From contig NC_011047.1 in the NCBI RefSeq assembly GCF_000026205.1, positions 372,001-436,000 of the forward strand: 64,000 bases of DNA, given 5' to 3'. Shown here piece after piece: positions 35,942 to 44,565 of the stretch (position 1 is its first letter; each line of letters begins with the position of its first letter). The position numbers and the translations under genes are program-made. A model generated the notes under the pieces. The model ran no database searches, was not told where the DNA came from, and was given only the letters and a program-made list of their open reading frames with translations. This stretch comes from Candidatus Phytoplasma mali (GTDB taxonomy: Bacteria; Bacillota_I; Bacilli_A; Acholeplasmatales; Acholeplasmataceae).

Positions 35942-36241
35942 ATGTACAATTATAATGGAATAAATTATCAAACTTTAATTAATCAAAAAGAATTAGTTTT
36001 GGTAGATTTTTTTGCTGAATGGTGTGGTCCTTGTCAAAAGTTAATGCCAATTTTAGAAAAAGTTTCTCAAATTGAGAAAGATATTTTTTTTTGTAAAGTG
36101 AATGTGGATAATTATCGCTCTTTGGTTTTAGAAAATAAAGTTATGAGTTTTCCTACTTTGATTTTATATCAAAAAGGTAAAGAAATTAAGAGACAAATTG
36201 GTTATTGTTCACAAAATGAATTGATAAAGTTTTTAACTTAA
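35942..36241 (+). CDS. trxA: Thioredoxin
   Basis: 99 residues, one thioredoxin domain with the active site WCGPC (Cys28, Cys31) after FFAEW and the cis-proline segment MSFPTLILY. No signal peptide, so cytoplasmic disulfide reductase. The N-terminal helix is shortened. It follows tldE by 63 bp and precedes truB by 50 bp in the same direction. Confidence 0.97.
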   Translation: MYNYNGINYQTLINQKELVLVDFFAEWCGPCQKLMPILEKVSQIEKDIFFCKVNVDNYRSLVLENKVMSFPTLILYQKGKEIKRQIGYCSQNELIKFLT

Positions 36242-36291
36242 AAAATATTTTTATATTTAATTATAAATTTTTTTTAAAAAGGAATTAATAA

Positions 36292-37143
36292 ATGGAAGGA
36301 TTTTTTTTAGTTTATAAAAATAAATTTGTTACATCTCATGATGTTGTTAAACAAATTAAAAAAAAATTTAATTTTTTAAAAGTTGGCCATTCTGGTACTT
36401 TAGATCCTTTAGCTGAAGGCCTTTTAATTGTTTTTATTAATAAAGCTACTAAATTAGCTTTTTTATTTGAAAATTTAGACAAAAAATATGAAGGTACTTT
36501 TGTTTTTAATCAAAAATATGATACTTTGGATATTTTTGGTAAATTGATTGATGTAAAAAATGATATTATTTCTGATGAACAAGTGCAAAGATCTTTTGAG
36601 AAATTTCATAAAAAAAAATACTTACAAAAACCACCAATGCATTCATCTATAAAAATTGAAGGTCAAAAAATGTATAATTTGGCTAGAAAAAATATTATAG
36701 TAGAAATTCCTAAAAGAGAAGTTATAATTCATAGTTTGTTAAAGACTTCATTAGTTTATGATAATCAAGTGGATTTTTTAACTCACGTTTCTAAAGGTAC
36801 TTATGTTAGAAGTTTGGCTGCTGATATAGCTTTAGATATGAATACTTATGGAGCTTTAAAAAAATTAAAAAGAATATCGATTGGTAATTATTTGTTAAAT
36901 GATGCAAAAACTGTAGAACAAATTAGTTTAAAAGATTTAATTATGGTTGAAACATTGTTTTCTAATTATGATGAATTAATTTTAAATGATTATTTAATTA
37001 AATTAGTTAAAAATGGAATTTATTTAGATCAAAGACAAATTATCACTAATAAACCTTTTATTGTTAAAAATAATAAAAATAAATGGATTGCTTATTATGA
37101 GAAAATTGTTAAAAATACATATGCTCCTAAATATTTTTTTTGA
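36292..37143 (+). CDS. truB: tRNA pseudouridine-55 synthase
   Basis: 283 residues. The catalytic motif VGHSGTLDPLAEGLL holds the nucleophile Asp38. Motifs LDKKYEGTFVF, KPPMHSSIKIEGQKMYNLAR and SKGTYVRSLAADIA follow in the TruB order. It makes pseudouridine 55 in the T loop of all elongator tRNAs. The usual neighbours rbfA and ribF are not adjacent (rbfA is at 25421). Ribosome-binding site AAGGAATT. TGA stop at 37141-37143. Confidence 0.96.
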   Translation: MEGFFLVYKNKFVTSHDVVKQIKKKFNFLKVGHSGTLDPLAEGLLIVFINKATKLAFLFENLDKKYEGTFVFNQKYDTLDIFGKLIDVKNDIISDEQVQRSFEKFHKKKYLQKPPMHSSIKIEGQKMYNLARKNIIVEIPKREVIIHSLLKTSLVYDNQVDFLTHVSKGTYVRSLAADIALDMNTYGALKKLKRISIGNYLLNDAKTVEQISLKDLIMVETLFSNYDELILNDYLIKLVKNGIYLDQRQIITNKPFIVKNNKNKWIAYYEKIVKNTYAPKYFF

Positions 37144-37217
37144 TAAACATAAATTTGTTAAAAATAATGATTTATAAAATAAATCAATTATCAAAAAAAT
37201 AGAAAGTTAATTTCATT

Positions 37218-37697
37218 ATGAGATATCAAATCAAATATAATAAAAATAAAAAAATTTTAATATCTTTTATTTTTATATTTTTTTTATATTTAATTTTTAA
37301 AAATCAATTATTATTAAAAATATATAATGATTTTAACAAATTTAAAAAAGAAATAAAAAATAATGAATTCATTAAGTATGAAAAACAAGAATTAAGTAAA
37401 AAAAAATTTATTTTAAATATTTTTATTTATAAAAATAAAATGTTAAAATTAAAAATTCGAAAATTTAAGAAAAAAATACAAAATTTATTTAAAAAAAATA
37501 AAAAATTAAATTATATTTTAAACTTAAAAGATGAAATAATAAAAAAATTAGATAAAAATTTTAAATTTTTTCAAATAAATGCAAATAAATTTATAGAATT
37601 ATCGAAAGAACAATTAAAAGAAATTAGTTATTTAAAAAAAAATATAAAAGAAAAAGAAAAAATTATAGATTTATATATAAGATTTAATAACCTCTAG
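37218..37697 (+). CDS. Unknown protein: N-terminal membrane anchor plus coiled coil
   Basis: 159 residues, not recognised. After a basic start there is one membrane segment (about 14-33: LISFIFIFFLYLIFKNQLLL). A Lys/Ile/Leu/Asn-rich helical part with heptad character follows to the end. No signal-peptidase site is obvious, so it is probably anchored with the rest either outside or inside the cell. Size and composition recall small secreted or surface proteins of phytoplasmas and also FtsB/DivIC-like anchored coiled coils; neither can be shown. It is followed by a strong terminator, so it may be co-transcribed with truB. Confidence 0.6.
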   Translation: MRYQIKYNKNKKILISFIFIFFLYLIFKNQLLLKIYNDFNKFKKEIKNNEFIKYEKQELSKKKFILNIFIYKNKMLKLKIRKFKKKIQNLFKKNKKLNYILNLKDEIIKKLDKNFKFFQINANKFIELSKEQLKEISYLKKNIKEKEKIIDLYIRFNNL

Positions 37698-37735
37698 TTT
37701 TAATTGCTAAATAAAAATAAAAAAATATTTTAAAA

Positions 37736-37779
37736 AAAACTAAATTGTTTATTAAAAAATAAACAGTTTAGTTTTTTTT
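37736..37779 (+). terminator. Strong intrinsic terminator, symmetrical
   Basis: An 18-bp stem (37736-37753 with 37758-37775, one G-T pair) around an A4 loop, followed by T residues to 37779. An A run at 37732-37739 gives a T run on the other strand too, so it could stop transcripts from both sides. Confidence 0.85.
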
Positions 37780-37874
37780 ATTTTCTAAAATAGCAATATA
37801 CTTATTGTTTTATTAGAGTGAAAAAAGAGAGCGATGTCTAATTTTTTTATAGACAAAAAATTATTAAATTATAG

Positions 37875-37934
<60 letters not shown>

Positions 37935-37993
37935 ACACATTTGATAATTTTTTAAATTATAATTTTAAAATTTAAAATATTTTGAATTTTTAT

Positions 37994-38449
37994 TTAAATT
38001 AATGGATAATTTTTTTTAAGATCTAATTTAATAGTTTTTTCTTTTAAATCATTTCTTTTATCATATTTTTTTTTCCCTTTTGCTAAGGCAATTTCTAATT
38101 TTGCTAAATGTTTATCTAAATAAAGTTTTACTGGAATAGTTGTTAAAGATTGAATTTTCATTTTATTTTTTATTTGTATAATTTCTTTTTTATTAAGTAA
38201 AAGTTTTTTTTCTCTTTTTTCCTGAAAAAATAAATCACAACTTAATTTATATTTATCGATTAACATATTCATTATAAAAATTTCATTATTTTTAATAAAA
38301 ATATGTGCATTTTGTATATTAACTTTTCCTAATCTAATTGATTTAATTTCACAACCTAACAATTTAATACCTGCATAATATTTTTTTTCTAAAAAATAAT
38401 CATATTCTGCTTTTTTGTTAACAGTAATTATTTTAAAATTTTTTTTCAT
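37994..38449 (-). CDS. smpB: SsrA-binding protein SmpB
   Basis: 151 residues. The opening [32 protein letters not shown] is the SmpB start. [12 protein letters not shown] continues the OB fold, and [19 protein letters not shown] is the basic C-terminal tail that enters the ribosomal decoding centre. It carries tmRNA to stalled ribosomes; tmRNA itself is not in this window. A minus-strand TATAAT (complement of 38475-38480) with TTACAA 17 bp upstream is a plausible promoter. Confidence 0.96.
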   Translation of the reverse strand: MKKNFKIITVNKKAEYDYFLEKKYYAGIKLLGCEIKSIRLGKVNIQNAHIFIKNNEIFIMNMLIDKYKLSCDLFFQEKREKKLLLNKKEIIQIKNKMKIQSLTTIPVKLYLDKHLAKLEIALAKGKKKYDKRNDLKEKTIKLDLKKNYPLI

Positions 38450-38633
38450 AATTTATTAATACTTTCGTTTAATAATTATATTTTTTAATAATTTATTTTG
38501 TAAAATTTTCAATATTTTTAAATTTATTATATTATGAATATTTTAGAATTTATATCAAATATATAAATTTTTTTTATTATTATTAATATTTTTTTAAACG
38601 CTGTTAATTTATTTAAAAAATATATTATTGATT

Positions 38634-39167
38634 TTAATTATTATTTATTTTTTTTGCGTAATTTTTTAAATGTTTGTCAATAATTTCTATTGCTTCTTTT
38701 TTTCCTTTTATGTTTTCTATGAAACATTTTTTATTTTCTAATGTTTTATAGTTTTCAAAAAAATGTTTAATTTCTGATAATAAATTTTTTGGTATTTCTT
38801 CAATATTTTTATAATTGGACGTAATTGGGTCTTTAGTTGGAACAGCTATTATTTTTTCATCTAATTCATTATTATCAATCATTTTTATAATTCCTATTGG
38901 CAAGCATTCCACTAAAACCATTGGTTCTAAGGGTTCTTGTGTTAGAACTAACACATCTAAAGGATCATTATCTTCACAATGAGTTAGAGGTATAAAGCCA
39001 TAATTAGCTGGATAACGAAATGCCGTATTTAAAAAACGATCTAATATTAACATTCCTGTTTCTTTATCTATTTCATATTTTTTTTTACTACCTTGTGGTA
39101 TTTCAATCACAGCTATAAATTTATTTTTAGTAATTTTTTTAGGATTGAAATTTTTTATTAAATTCAT
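38634..39167 (-). CDS. ppa: Inorganic pyrophosphatase, family I
   Basis: 177 residues. The metal-binding loop CEDNDPLDVLVL gives Asp66, Asp68 and Asp71; other signatures are AVIEIPQGSKKKYEI, FRYPANYGFIP and the later VPTKDP. It hydrolyses pyrophosphate released by polymerases, aminoacyl-tRNA synthetases and MetK, pulling these reactions forward. AAAAGGAAAA lies just before the ATG on the minus strand. It is transcribed away from metI, possibly on the same mRNA. Confidence 0.97.
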   Translation of the reverse strand: MNLIKNFNPKKITKNKFIAVIEIPQGSKKKYEIDKETGMLILDRFLNTAFRYPANYGFIPLTHCEDNDPLDVLVLTQEPLEPMVLVECLPIGIIKMIDNNELDEKIIAVPTKDPITSNYKNIEEIPKNLLSEIKHFFENYKTLENKKCFIENIKGKKEAIEIIDKHLKNYAKKINNN

Positions 39168-39266
39168 TTTTATTTTCCTTTTTTTATAAATATATTTACT
39201 ATTTTTGTATATATTAATAAATAATTAAATAATAAATAGATTATTTTTATTTTTATATTTTAAATT

Positions 39267-39920
39267 TTAAATATTTTTATTTATTTTGATTTTTTGGGAT
39301 AAATAATTCCCTATTAAATATATTATTTGAATAGTTAAAACAATAACAATGAAACAAATCAAAACATTAAAACCTTGGTCATTTTTATATTGTTCATAAG
39401 CTATAACTCCTAATCCCAGACCACCTTCATTATTTCCACCAAAAGAACCACCTGCAATTGTTGAATAACAAATTCCTGTTATAAATAAAGAAGTTATTTG
39501 AATTGTTAATTCACTTATGAAGTTTTTATTTTTTATTATTTTTTTTAAACAAAAAATATAATTTTTTGTATTTTTAATAAACATTTTTTCTATTTTTTTA
39601 GCAAAAACTAAAGTTAAATATGAAGTTAAAATAAAACAAGCACATATAAACCCTCCTTTTTCATTATTTTTGGAAAAAAGTTCAAAAATCAAAACAGTAA
39701 AAAGAGAAAAAAATATAAAAGGTAAGTGAGTAAATATATTAATTATTTTATTAATAGTTGAATAAAAAATTTTTTTTATTATTTTATCATTTTTACGTGT
39801 TTTATATAAAGAAATTCCTAATAAAAAACCTAATAAAGCACCCATAAAACAAGATATAAAAGATAATTCTAAAGTTTCTTTTAATTTTGACATTAATTTT
39901 ATTAAGAAGACAACATCCAT
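39267..39920 (-). CDS. metI: Methionine-type ABC transporter permease (MetI-like), orphan
   Basis: 217 residues with about five membrane helices. The start KLKETLELSFISCFMGALLGFLLGISL and the end of the core (AGGSFGGNNEGGLGLGVIAYEQYKNDQGFNVLICFIVIVLTIQIIYLIGNYL) match MetI, the D-/L-methionine permease. The EAA loop that touches the ATPase is poorly conserved and Lys-rich. MetN and the NlpA/MetQ lipoprotein, usually adjacent, are absent on both sides, so partners must be elsewhere or the gene is degenerating. AAAGGAAT precedes the start on the minus strand. Confidence 0.82.
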   Translation of the reverse strand: MDVVFLIKLMSKLKETLELSFISCFMGALLGFLLGISLYKTRKNDKIIKKIFYSTINKIINIFTHLPFIFFSLFTVLIFELFSKNNEKGGFICACFILTSYLTLVFAKKIEKMFIKNTKNYIFCLKKIIKNKNFISELTIQITSLFITGICYSTIAGGSFGGNNEGGLGLGVIAYEQYKNDQGFNVLICFIVIVLTIQIIYLIGNYLSQKIKINKNI

Positions 39921-40046
39921 TACTTTTGTTATTCCTTTAACTTTAATTTTTTATATATATTTATAAATATTAAAACAGGATTATTTTAAAATTCACATAT
40001 TTTTAAAAATTATTAAAAAAAAAAATATAAAATTATTATTTTTCTA

Positions 40047-40466
40047 TTAATTTTTTTTTTTTAAAATTTCTTTAATTTCTTTTATTAAAATGATTTGTTC
40101 TTTAGTTAAACTTTCTATATTAACTTTTTCTGAATTTAAATTTTGTCTAAAAACAATAATAAGAATTATGTAAATAAAAAAAGACATTATTAAAAATTCA
40201 AAAACTGTTTTTAAAAATTTACCATAATATATGTATATATTACTGTTTGAGGTTATACGAAAACGCAAATCTGAAAAATCATTTTTATCACTACTGAATA
40301 ATAGATTCATGAAAGGCATAATAATATCAGAAGATAAAGAATTTACTATTTTAGAAAATAATTGACTTATCACAAAAGCAATTGATAAATTTAAAACATT
40401 GCCCTTATTAATAAATTTTTTAAATCCTTTGGTAAAGTTATTATTTAAGATTTTATTAATATTCAT
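40047..40466 (-). CDS. mscL: Large-conductance mechanosensitive channel
   Basis: 139 residues with two membrane helices. FKKFINKGNVLNLSIAFVISQLFSKIVNSLSSDIIMPFMNLL is the N-terminal amphipathic helix and pore-lining TM1 in the MscL pattern. TM2 is FEFLIMSFFIYIILIIVF, and a charged C-terminal helix ends in EIKEILKKKN. It opens under membrane tension and guards against hypo-osmotic lysis, important for a wall-less cell. GGGAGGT precedes the start on the minus strand. It points away from rplM across a 367-bp spacer. Confidence 0.92.
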   Translation of the reverse strand: MNINKILNNNFTKGFKKFINKGNVLNLSIAFVISQLFSKIVNSLSSDIIMPFMNLLFSSDKNDFSDLRFRITSNSNIYIYYGKFLKTVFEFLIMSFFIYIILIIVFRQNLNSEKVNIESLTKEQIILIKEIKEILKKKN

Positions 40467-40833
40467 ATATGTTAACCTCCCTTTTTTAAAACTATTTATA
40501 GTGTAATTTTAACATAAAAAAAATATTTTTTATTAGAAAATAATTTAAAGAAATTTTTTTATAAATTATATATAATTATATTATAATATAATTAAATTTA
40601 TTAATTTATATATTTAATTTTTTGAAACATTTTTATTTAGTAAATTTTTTTATTAATAATAATATCTTATTTTGATATTAATTGACATTTTTATACTAAT
40701 TTAATATAATTTAATGAAATAGTGATAATTATAAAATTTTATAATAACTAATTAATAAAGATGATTTTTTAAATTTTATCAAAATTAAAATTTTTTTAAA
40801 TAAATTACAGATAGATGAAGGTATTTTTATATT
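40467..40833. other. Divergent promoter region between mscL and rplM
   Basis: 367 bp, nearly pure A/T, with no ORF. The left end holds the mscL leader. The centre (40561-40600) is a dense alternation of TATA/TAAT giving -10-like words on both strands. The right half holds the consensus rplM promoter. Confidence 0.6.
40682..40710 (+). promoter_or_regulatory. Consensus promoter of rplM-rpsI
   Basis: TTGACA at 40682-40687 and TATAAT at 40705-40710 with a 17-bp spacer: an exact sigma-70 match. The leader to the rplM ATG would be about 115 nt. Confidence 0.82.
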
Positions 40834-41319
40834 ATGGAAAAAAATAATGATATAAATCATAAATTGGATGACAAAATATTTATGTATAATGATAAAACAT
40901 TTATGGCAAACGATAAAACATTTGTCAAAAAATGGTTTATAGTTGATGCTAAAAATAAAACTTTAGGTAGATTATCAACTAAAATAGCTTCTATTTTAAA
41001 AGGTAAGCATAAACCTTTTTATACTCCACATATAGATAATGGTGATTATGTTATTGTTATTAACGCCGATCAAGTTGCTTTAACAGGCAATAAATGGAAA
41101 AAAAAATATTATTATAGACATTCTGGTTATCCTGGTGGCTTAACTAAAGTAACTGCAGGTGATATGATTAAAAAATTTCCTACAAGAATTGTAGAGAAGG
41201 CTATTTTAGGTATGTTACCACATAATAAATTAGGTTCTAAAATAGGCAAAAAATTATTTGTTTATGCTAAAGAAAATTATAAACAAAAAGCGCAAAAACC
41301 AGAAAGTCTAGAGGTATAA
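40834..41319 (+). CDS. rplM: 50S ribosomal protein L13 with N-terminal extension
   Basis: 161 residues against the usual 142-147. The core begins at [30 protein letters not shown] and includes [13 protein letters not shown] and GMLPHNKLG, all L13 signatures. The first ~30 residues are extra and contain a short internal duplication ([14 protein letters not shown]). An internal ATG within it (MANDKTF) could be the true start, but the GAAGGT site at 40818 suits ATG 40834. L13 is an early assembly protein of the 50S subunit. It is followed 10 bp later by rpsI. Confidence 0.96.
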   Translation: MEKNNDINHKLDDKIFMYNDKTFMANDKTFVKKWFIVDAKNKTLGRLSTKIASILKGKHKPFYTPHIDNGDYVIVINADQVALTGNKWKKKYYYRHSGYPGGLTKVTAGDMIKKFPTRIVEKAILGMLPHNKLGSKIGKKLFVYAKENYKQKAQKPESLEV

Positions 41320-41329
41320 TTATTAAATT

Positions 41330-41719
41330 ATGAAAAATCAATATTTTGGCTTGGGCAGACGTAAAAGAGCAGTTGCTAGAGTTATTTTAACCAAAGGAAC
41401 AGGTAATATTATTGTTAATAAAAAAAAATTTGAAGAATATATACCTTTTATTACAAAACGTTTGGAAACTCTTTATCCTTTAAAATTAACTGATAGTTTA
41501 GAAAAATATGATGTTATGGTTAATGTTAACGGTGGCGGTTTGGTATCACAATCTGGAGCAATGCGTTTAGGTATTTCGAAATCTTTATTGATTATTAATC
41601 CAGAATGGAGAACTGTTTTAAAAAAAGCAGGTTTACTTACCAGAGATCCACGTTCAAAAGAACGTAAAAAATATGGTTTAAAAAAAGCTCGTCGTGCTCC
41701 TCAATTCTCTAAACGTTAA
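41330..41719 (+). CDS. rpsI: 30S ribosomal protein S9
   Basis: 129 residues, normal length. The start [16 protein letters not shown], the middle [22 protein letters not shown] and the end [13 protein letters not shown] are diagnostic; the terminal Lys-Arg reaches the P-site tRNA anticodon. Co-transcribed with rplM. It is a core 30S head protein. Confidence 0.98.
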   Translation: MKNQYFGLGRRKRAVARVILTKGTGNIIVNKKKFEEYIPFITKRLETLYPLKLTDSLEKYDVMVNVNGGGLVSQSGAMRLGISKSLLIINPEWRTVLKKAGLLTRDPRSKERKKYGLKKARRAPQFSKR

Positions 41720-41793
41720 TTTTATTTTTATATTATTTTAAAAAATAGTTTTTTATTTAATTAATTTTTATAGTTAAAAAGGAAAAATATAAA

Positions 41794-43128
41794 ATGACAA
41801 AAATAAGAGTTCGTTATGCTCCTAGTCCAACTGGTTTTTTGCATATAGGTAACGCTAGAACAGCCTTATTTAACTATTTATTTGCTAAACATTATAATGG
41901 TGATTTTATTATTAGAATTGAAGATACTGATTTATCTAGAAATATTTCCGGTAGTGAAAAATCACAATTAAAAAATTTAAAATGGTTAGGTATAAAATGG
42001 CAAGAAGGTCCTGATATTGGAGGTTTATTTGGTCCTTATAAGCAATCAGAAAGACTAAATATTTATCAAAAATATGCTCAAAAATTATTTTCTCAAGGTA
42101 TGGCTTATAAAGAATATAAAACAGAAGATAATCAAAAATACTCTCTTCGTTTTAAAGTGCCTAAAAATACTGAATATATTTTCAATGATTTAATTCGTGG
42201 TAATATAGTTTTCCAAAGTAAAGAAATTGAAGATTGGATTATTATTAAAGAAAACGGATTACCAACTTATAATTTTGCTGTTGCTATTGATGATTTTTTA
42301 ATGAAAATATCACATATTTTTCGGGGCGAAGAACATATTACTAATACTCCAAAACAGATTATGATTTATCAGTCTTTAGGTTGGAAAGTACCAATATTTG
42401 CTCATATGACTTTGATTTTAAATGAAAATAAAAAAAAGTTAAGTAAAAGAGACCATTTATCTATTCAATTGGTAGAAGAATATGCTAATAAAGGTTATTT
42501 GCCTGAAGCATTATTTAATTTTTTATCTTTACTAGGTTTTTCTCCTAAAAGTAGTACAGAGATTTTATCTCATGATGAAATAATTAATTTGTTTGATGAA
42601 AAAAAAATAACAAAATCTCCAGCAATTTTCGATTATATTAAATTAAATTATATTAATAGCCAATATATTAAGAAAATGTCTACTATTGATTTAGCAAAAA
42701 AATCACAAAAATATTTTCAAAAAGAATATCCTAATTTTGATATTTTATTTTTAGAAAAATTAGCTACTTTATTGAAAAATAGAATTCATTATATTCAAGA
42801 AATTTTTCATTTATATCAATTTTTTTTTATAAAAAATAAAGAATTAAAATTAGAGGACAAAACTTTTTTACTTAATCATCAGAGTTTATTATTATTAGAA
42901 ACATTAAGAGAAATTTTTAAAAAAATAGATTTTAAAGCTTTATATATAGAAAAAGCTATTGAAAAAGTTTTAACAATGCATAATATGAAAAAAAATTTTT
43001 TCATTATTGTAAGAATTGCTACTACTTTAGAAACGCAAGGACCCTATTTACCTCTTTTTTTAGAATTATTAACTCGTAAAAAAGTATTATCTAATTTAGA
43101 AAAAGTTATAAAAAAAATTTCTTGTTAA
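41794..43128 (+). CDS. gltX: Glutamyl-tRNA synthetase
   Basis: 444 residues, a little short for the family. The class I HIGH motif is LHIGNAR after [15 protein letters not shown], the acceptor-binding GEEH block and the KMSKS equivalent KKLSKRD are present. The C-terminal anticodon-binding domain is Lys/Leu-rich and divergent. In organisms without GlnRS it also charges tRNA-Gln for later amidation. AAAAGG precedes ATG 41794; cysS follows 63 bp after the stop, as in B. subtilis gltX-cysE-cysS but without cysE. Confidence 0.96.
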   Translation: MTKIRVRYAPSPTGFLHIGNARTALFNYLFAKHYNGDFIIRIEDTDLSRNISGSEKSQLKNLKWLGIKWQEGPDIGGLFGPYKQSERLNIYQKYAQKLFSQGMAYKEYKTEDNQKYSLRFKVPKNTEYIFNDLIRGNIVFQSKEIEDWIIIKENGLPTYNFAVAIDDFLMKISHIFRGEEHITNTPKQIMIYQSLGWKVPIFAHMTLILNENKKKLSKRDHLSIQLVEEYANKGYLPEALFNFLSLLGFSPKSSTEILSHDEIINLFDEKKITKSPAIFDYIKLNYINSQYIKKMSTIDLAKKSQKYFQKEYPNFDILFLEKLATLLKNRIHYIQEIFHLYQFFFIKNKELKLEDKTFLLNHQSLLLLETLREIFKKIDFKALYIEKAIEKVLTMHNMKKNFFIIVRIATTLETQGPYLPLFLELLTRKKVLSNLEKVIKKISC

Positions 43129-43191
43129 TTTTTATAAAAAATTTTATTATTATTTTTTTTGATTATATTAATTAAAGGAAAAAATAACTTA

Positions 43192-44508
43192 ATGTTAAAA
43201 ATTTATAATACTTTAACGCGTAAAAAAGAAATTTTTAAACCCTTATATTCAAATATTATTAATATGTATGTTTGCGGTCCTACAGTTTATGATAATATTC
43301 ATCTTGGGAACGCTAGACCTTTAATTTTTTTTAATATGTTAAAAAAATATTTACAAAATTTAAATTTTCAAGTAAATTATGCAGTCAACATTACTGATAT
43401 TGATGATAAAATTATTAAAATTGCTATAGAACAAAAAACAACAGAAAAATTTATTTCAACTAAATACATTAATTGTTTTTTAAATATTTTAAAACAGTTA
43501 GAAATTGAAAATATTGATTATTTTCCTCAAGTTACGGATTTTATTCCTTCAATTATTTCTTATATTGAAAAATTAATATTCAAAGGATATGCTTATATTA
43601 ATGATCAAGGAGTTTACTTTAGAGTTGGATTAATATCTAATTATGGTCAGTTAGGTTCTAAAATTATTGAAGATTTAAAAAAAAACAATAGAAAAGAATT
43701 TGATTCACAAAAAGAAAATCATCAAGATTTTATTTTATGGAAAAAAACTAAATTTGGAATTAAATATCAAAGTCCTTGGTTTGAAGGCAGACCTGGGTGG
43801 CATACTGAATGTGTTGTAATGATTAAAAAAATTTTTAATGTTACTTTAGATATTCATGGTGGTGGTAATGATTTAAAATTTCCACATCATGAAAATGAAT
43901 TAGCTCAATCTATTGCTTATGATGGGAATAATCTAAGTAATTTTTTTATCCATATAGGTCGTATTGATTATCAACAAGTTAAAATGAGTAAATCTTTAGG
44001 AAATGTCATATGGGTAAAAGATTTATTAAAAAAATTTCATCCTAATGTAATAAAATTATTAATACTTTCTCATTATTATCGCCAACCTATTAATTTTCAT
44101 GATTCTTTAATGGAGCAATTTGTTGCTAAATATGAAAAAATAAATAATTTATTACAAAAAAATAATTTTATTTTAAAAATTAATAATATTTTTTCAAATC
44201 AATTAGAAATATCAATGATAAAAGAATTTTATGAATACATGAATGATGACTTAAATACACCTAATGTAGTAAGTTTAATTGAAAAAGGATTAAAGATTTT
44301 TCATCAAAACATTAATTTTGATAGATTATCTCAAATTCAAAATACTTTAATTTTTATTTTAAATATTTTAGGAATTAAAATTTTTTTAAAACCAGTTACC
44401 AAAGAAATAATAGAAATTTATCATTTATGGCAAAAAGAATTTAAATGTAGAAATTTTGAAAAATCGGATTATTATAGAAAAATTTTAATAGATTTAGGAT
44501 TTATTTAG
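43192..44508 (+). CDS. cysS: Cysteinyl-tRNA synthetase
   Basis: 438 residues from ATG 43192, chosen because AAAGGA lies about 13 nt before it and the family starts at L-K-I-Y-N-T-L; an in-frame TTG at 43159 is unlikely. The HIGH-type motif and the first zinc Cys are in YVCGPTVYDNIHLGNAR. The other zinc ligands are in GWHTECVVM and HHENE, and KMSKS is KMSKSLGNV. The C-terminal domain is truncated relative to E. coli (461). It charges tRNA-Cys. Confidence 0.96.
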   Translation: MLKIYNTLTRKKEIFKPLYSNIINMYVCGPTVYDNIHLGNARPLIFFNMLKKYLQNLNFQVNYAVNITDIDDKIIKIAIEQKTTEKFISTKYINCFLNILKQLEIENIDYFPQVTDFIPSIISYIEKLIFKGYAYINDQGVYFRVGLISNYGQLGSKIIEDLKKNNRKEFDSQKENHQDFILWKKTKFGIKYQSPWFEGRPGWHTECVVMIKKIFNVTLDIHGGGNDLKFPHHENELAQSIAYDGNNLSNFFIHIGRIDYQQVKMSKSLGNVIWVKDLLKKFHPNVIKLLILSHYYRQPINFHDSLMEQFVAKYEKINNLLQKNNFILKINNIFSNQLEISMIKEFYEYMNDDLNTPNVVSLIEKGLKIFHQNINFDRLSQIQNTLIFILNILGIKIFLKPVTKEIIEIYHLWQKEFKCRNFEKSDYYRKILIDLGFI

Positions 44509-44565
44509 TTTTCGATATATATTATATTTTATTTAAAAAAAATGATATTTCTACGTGGAGTATTT

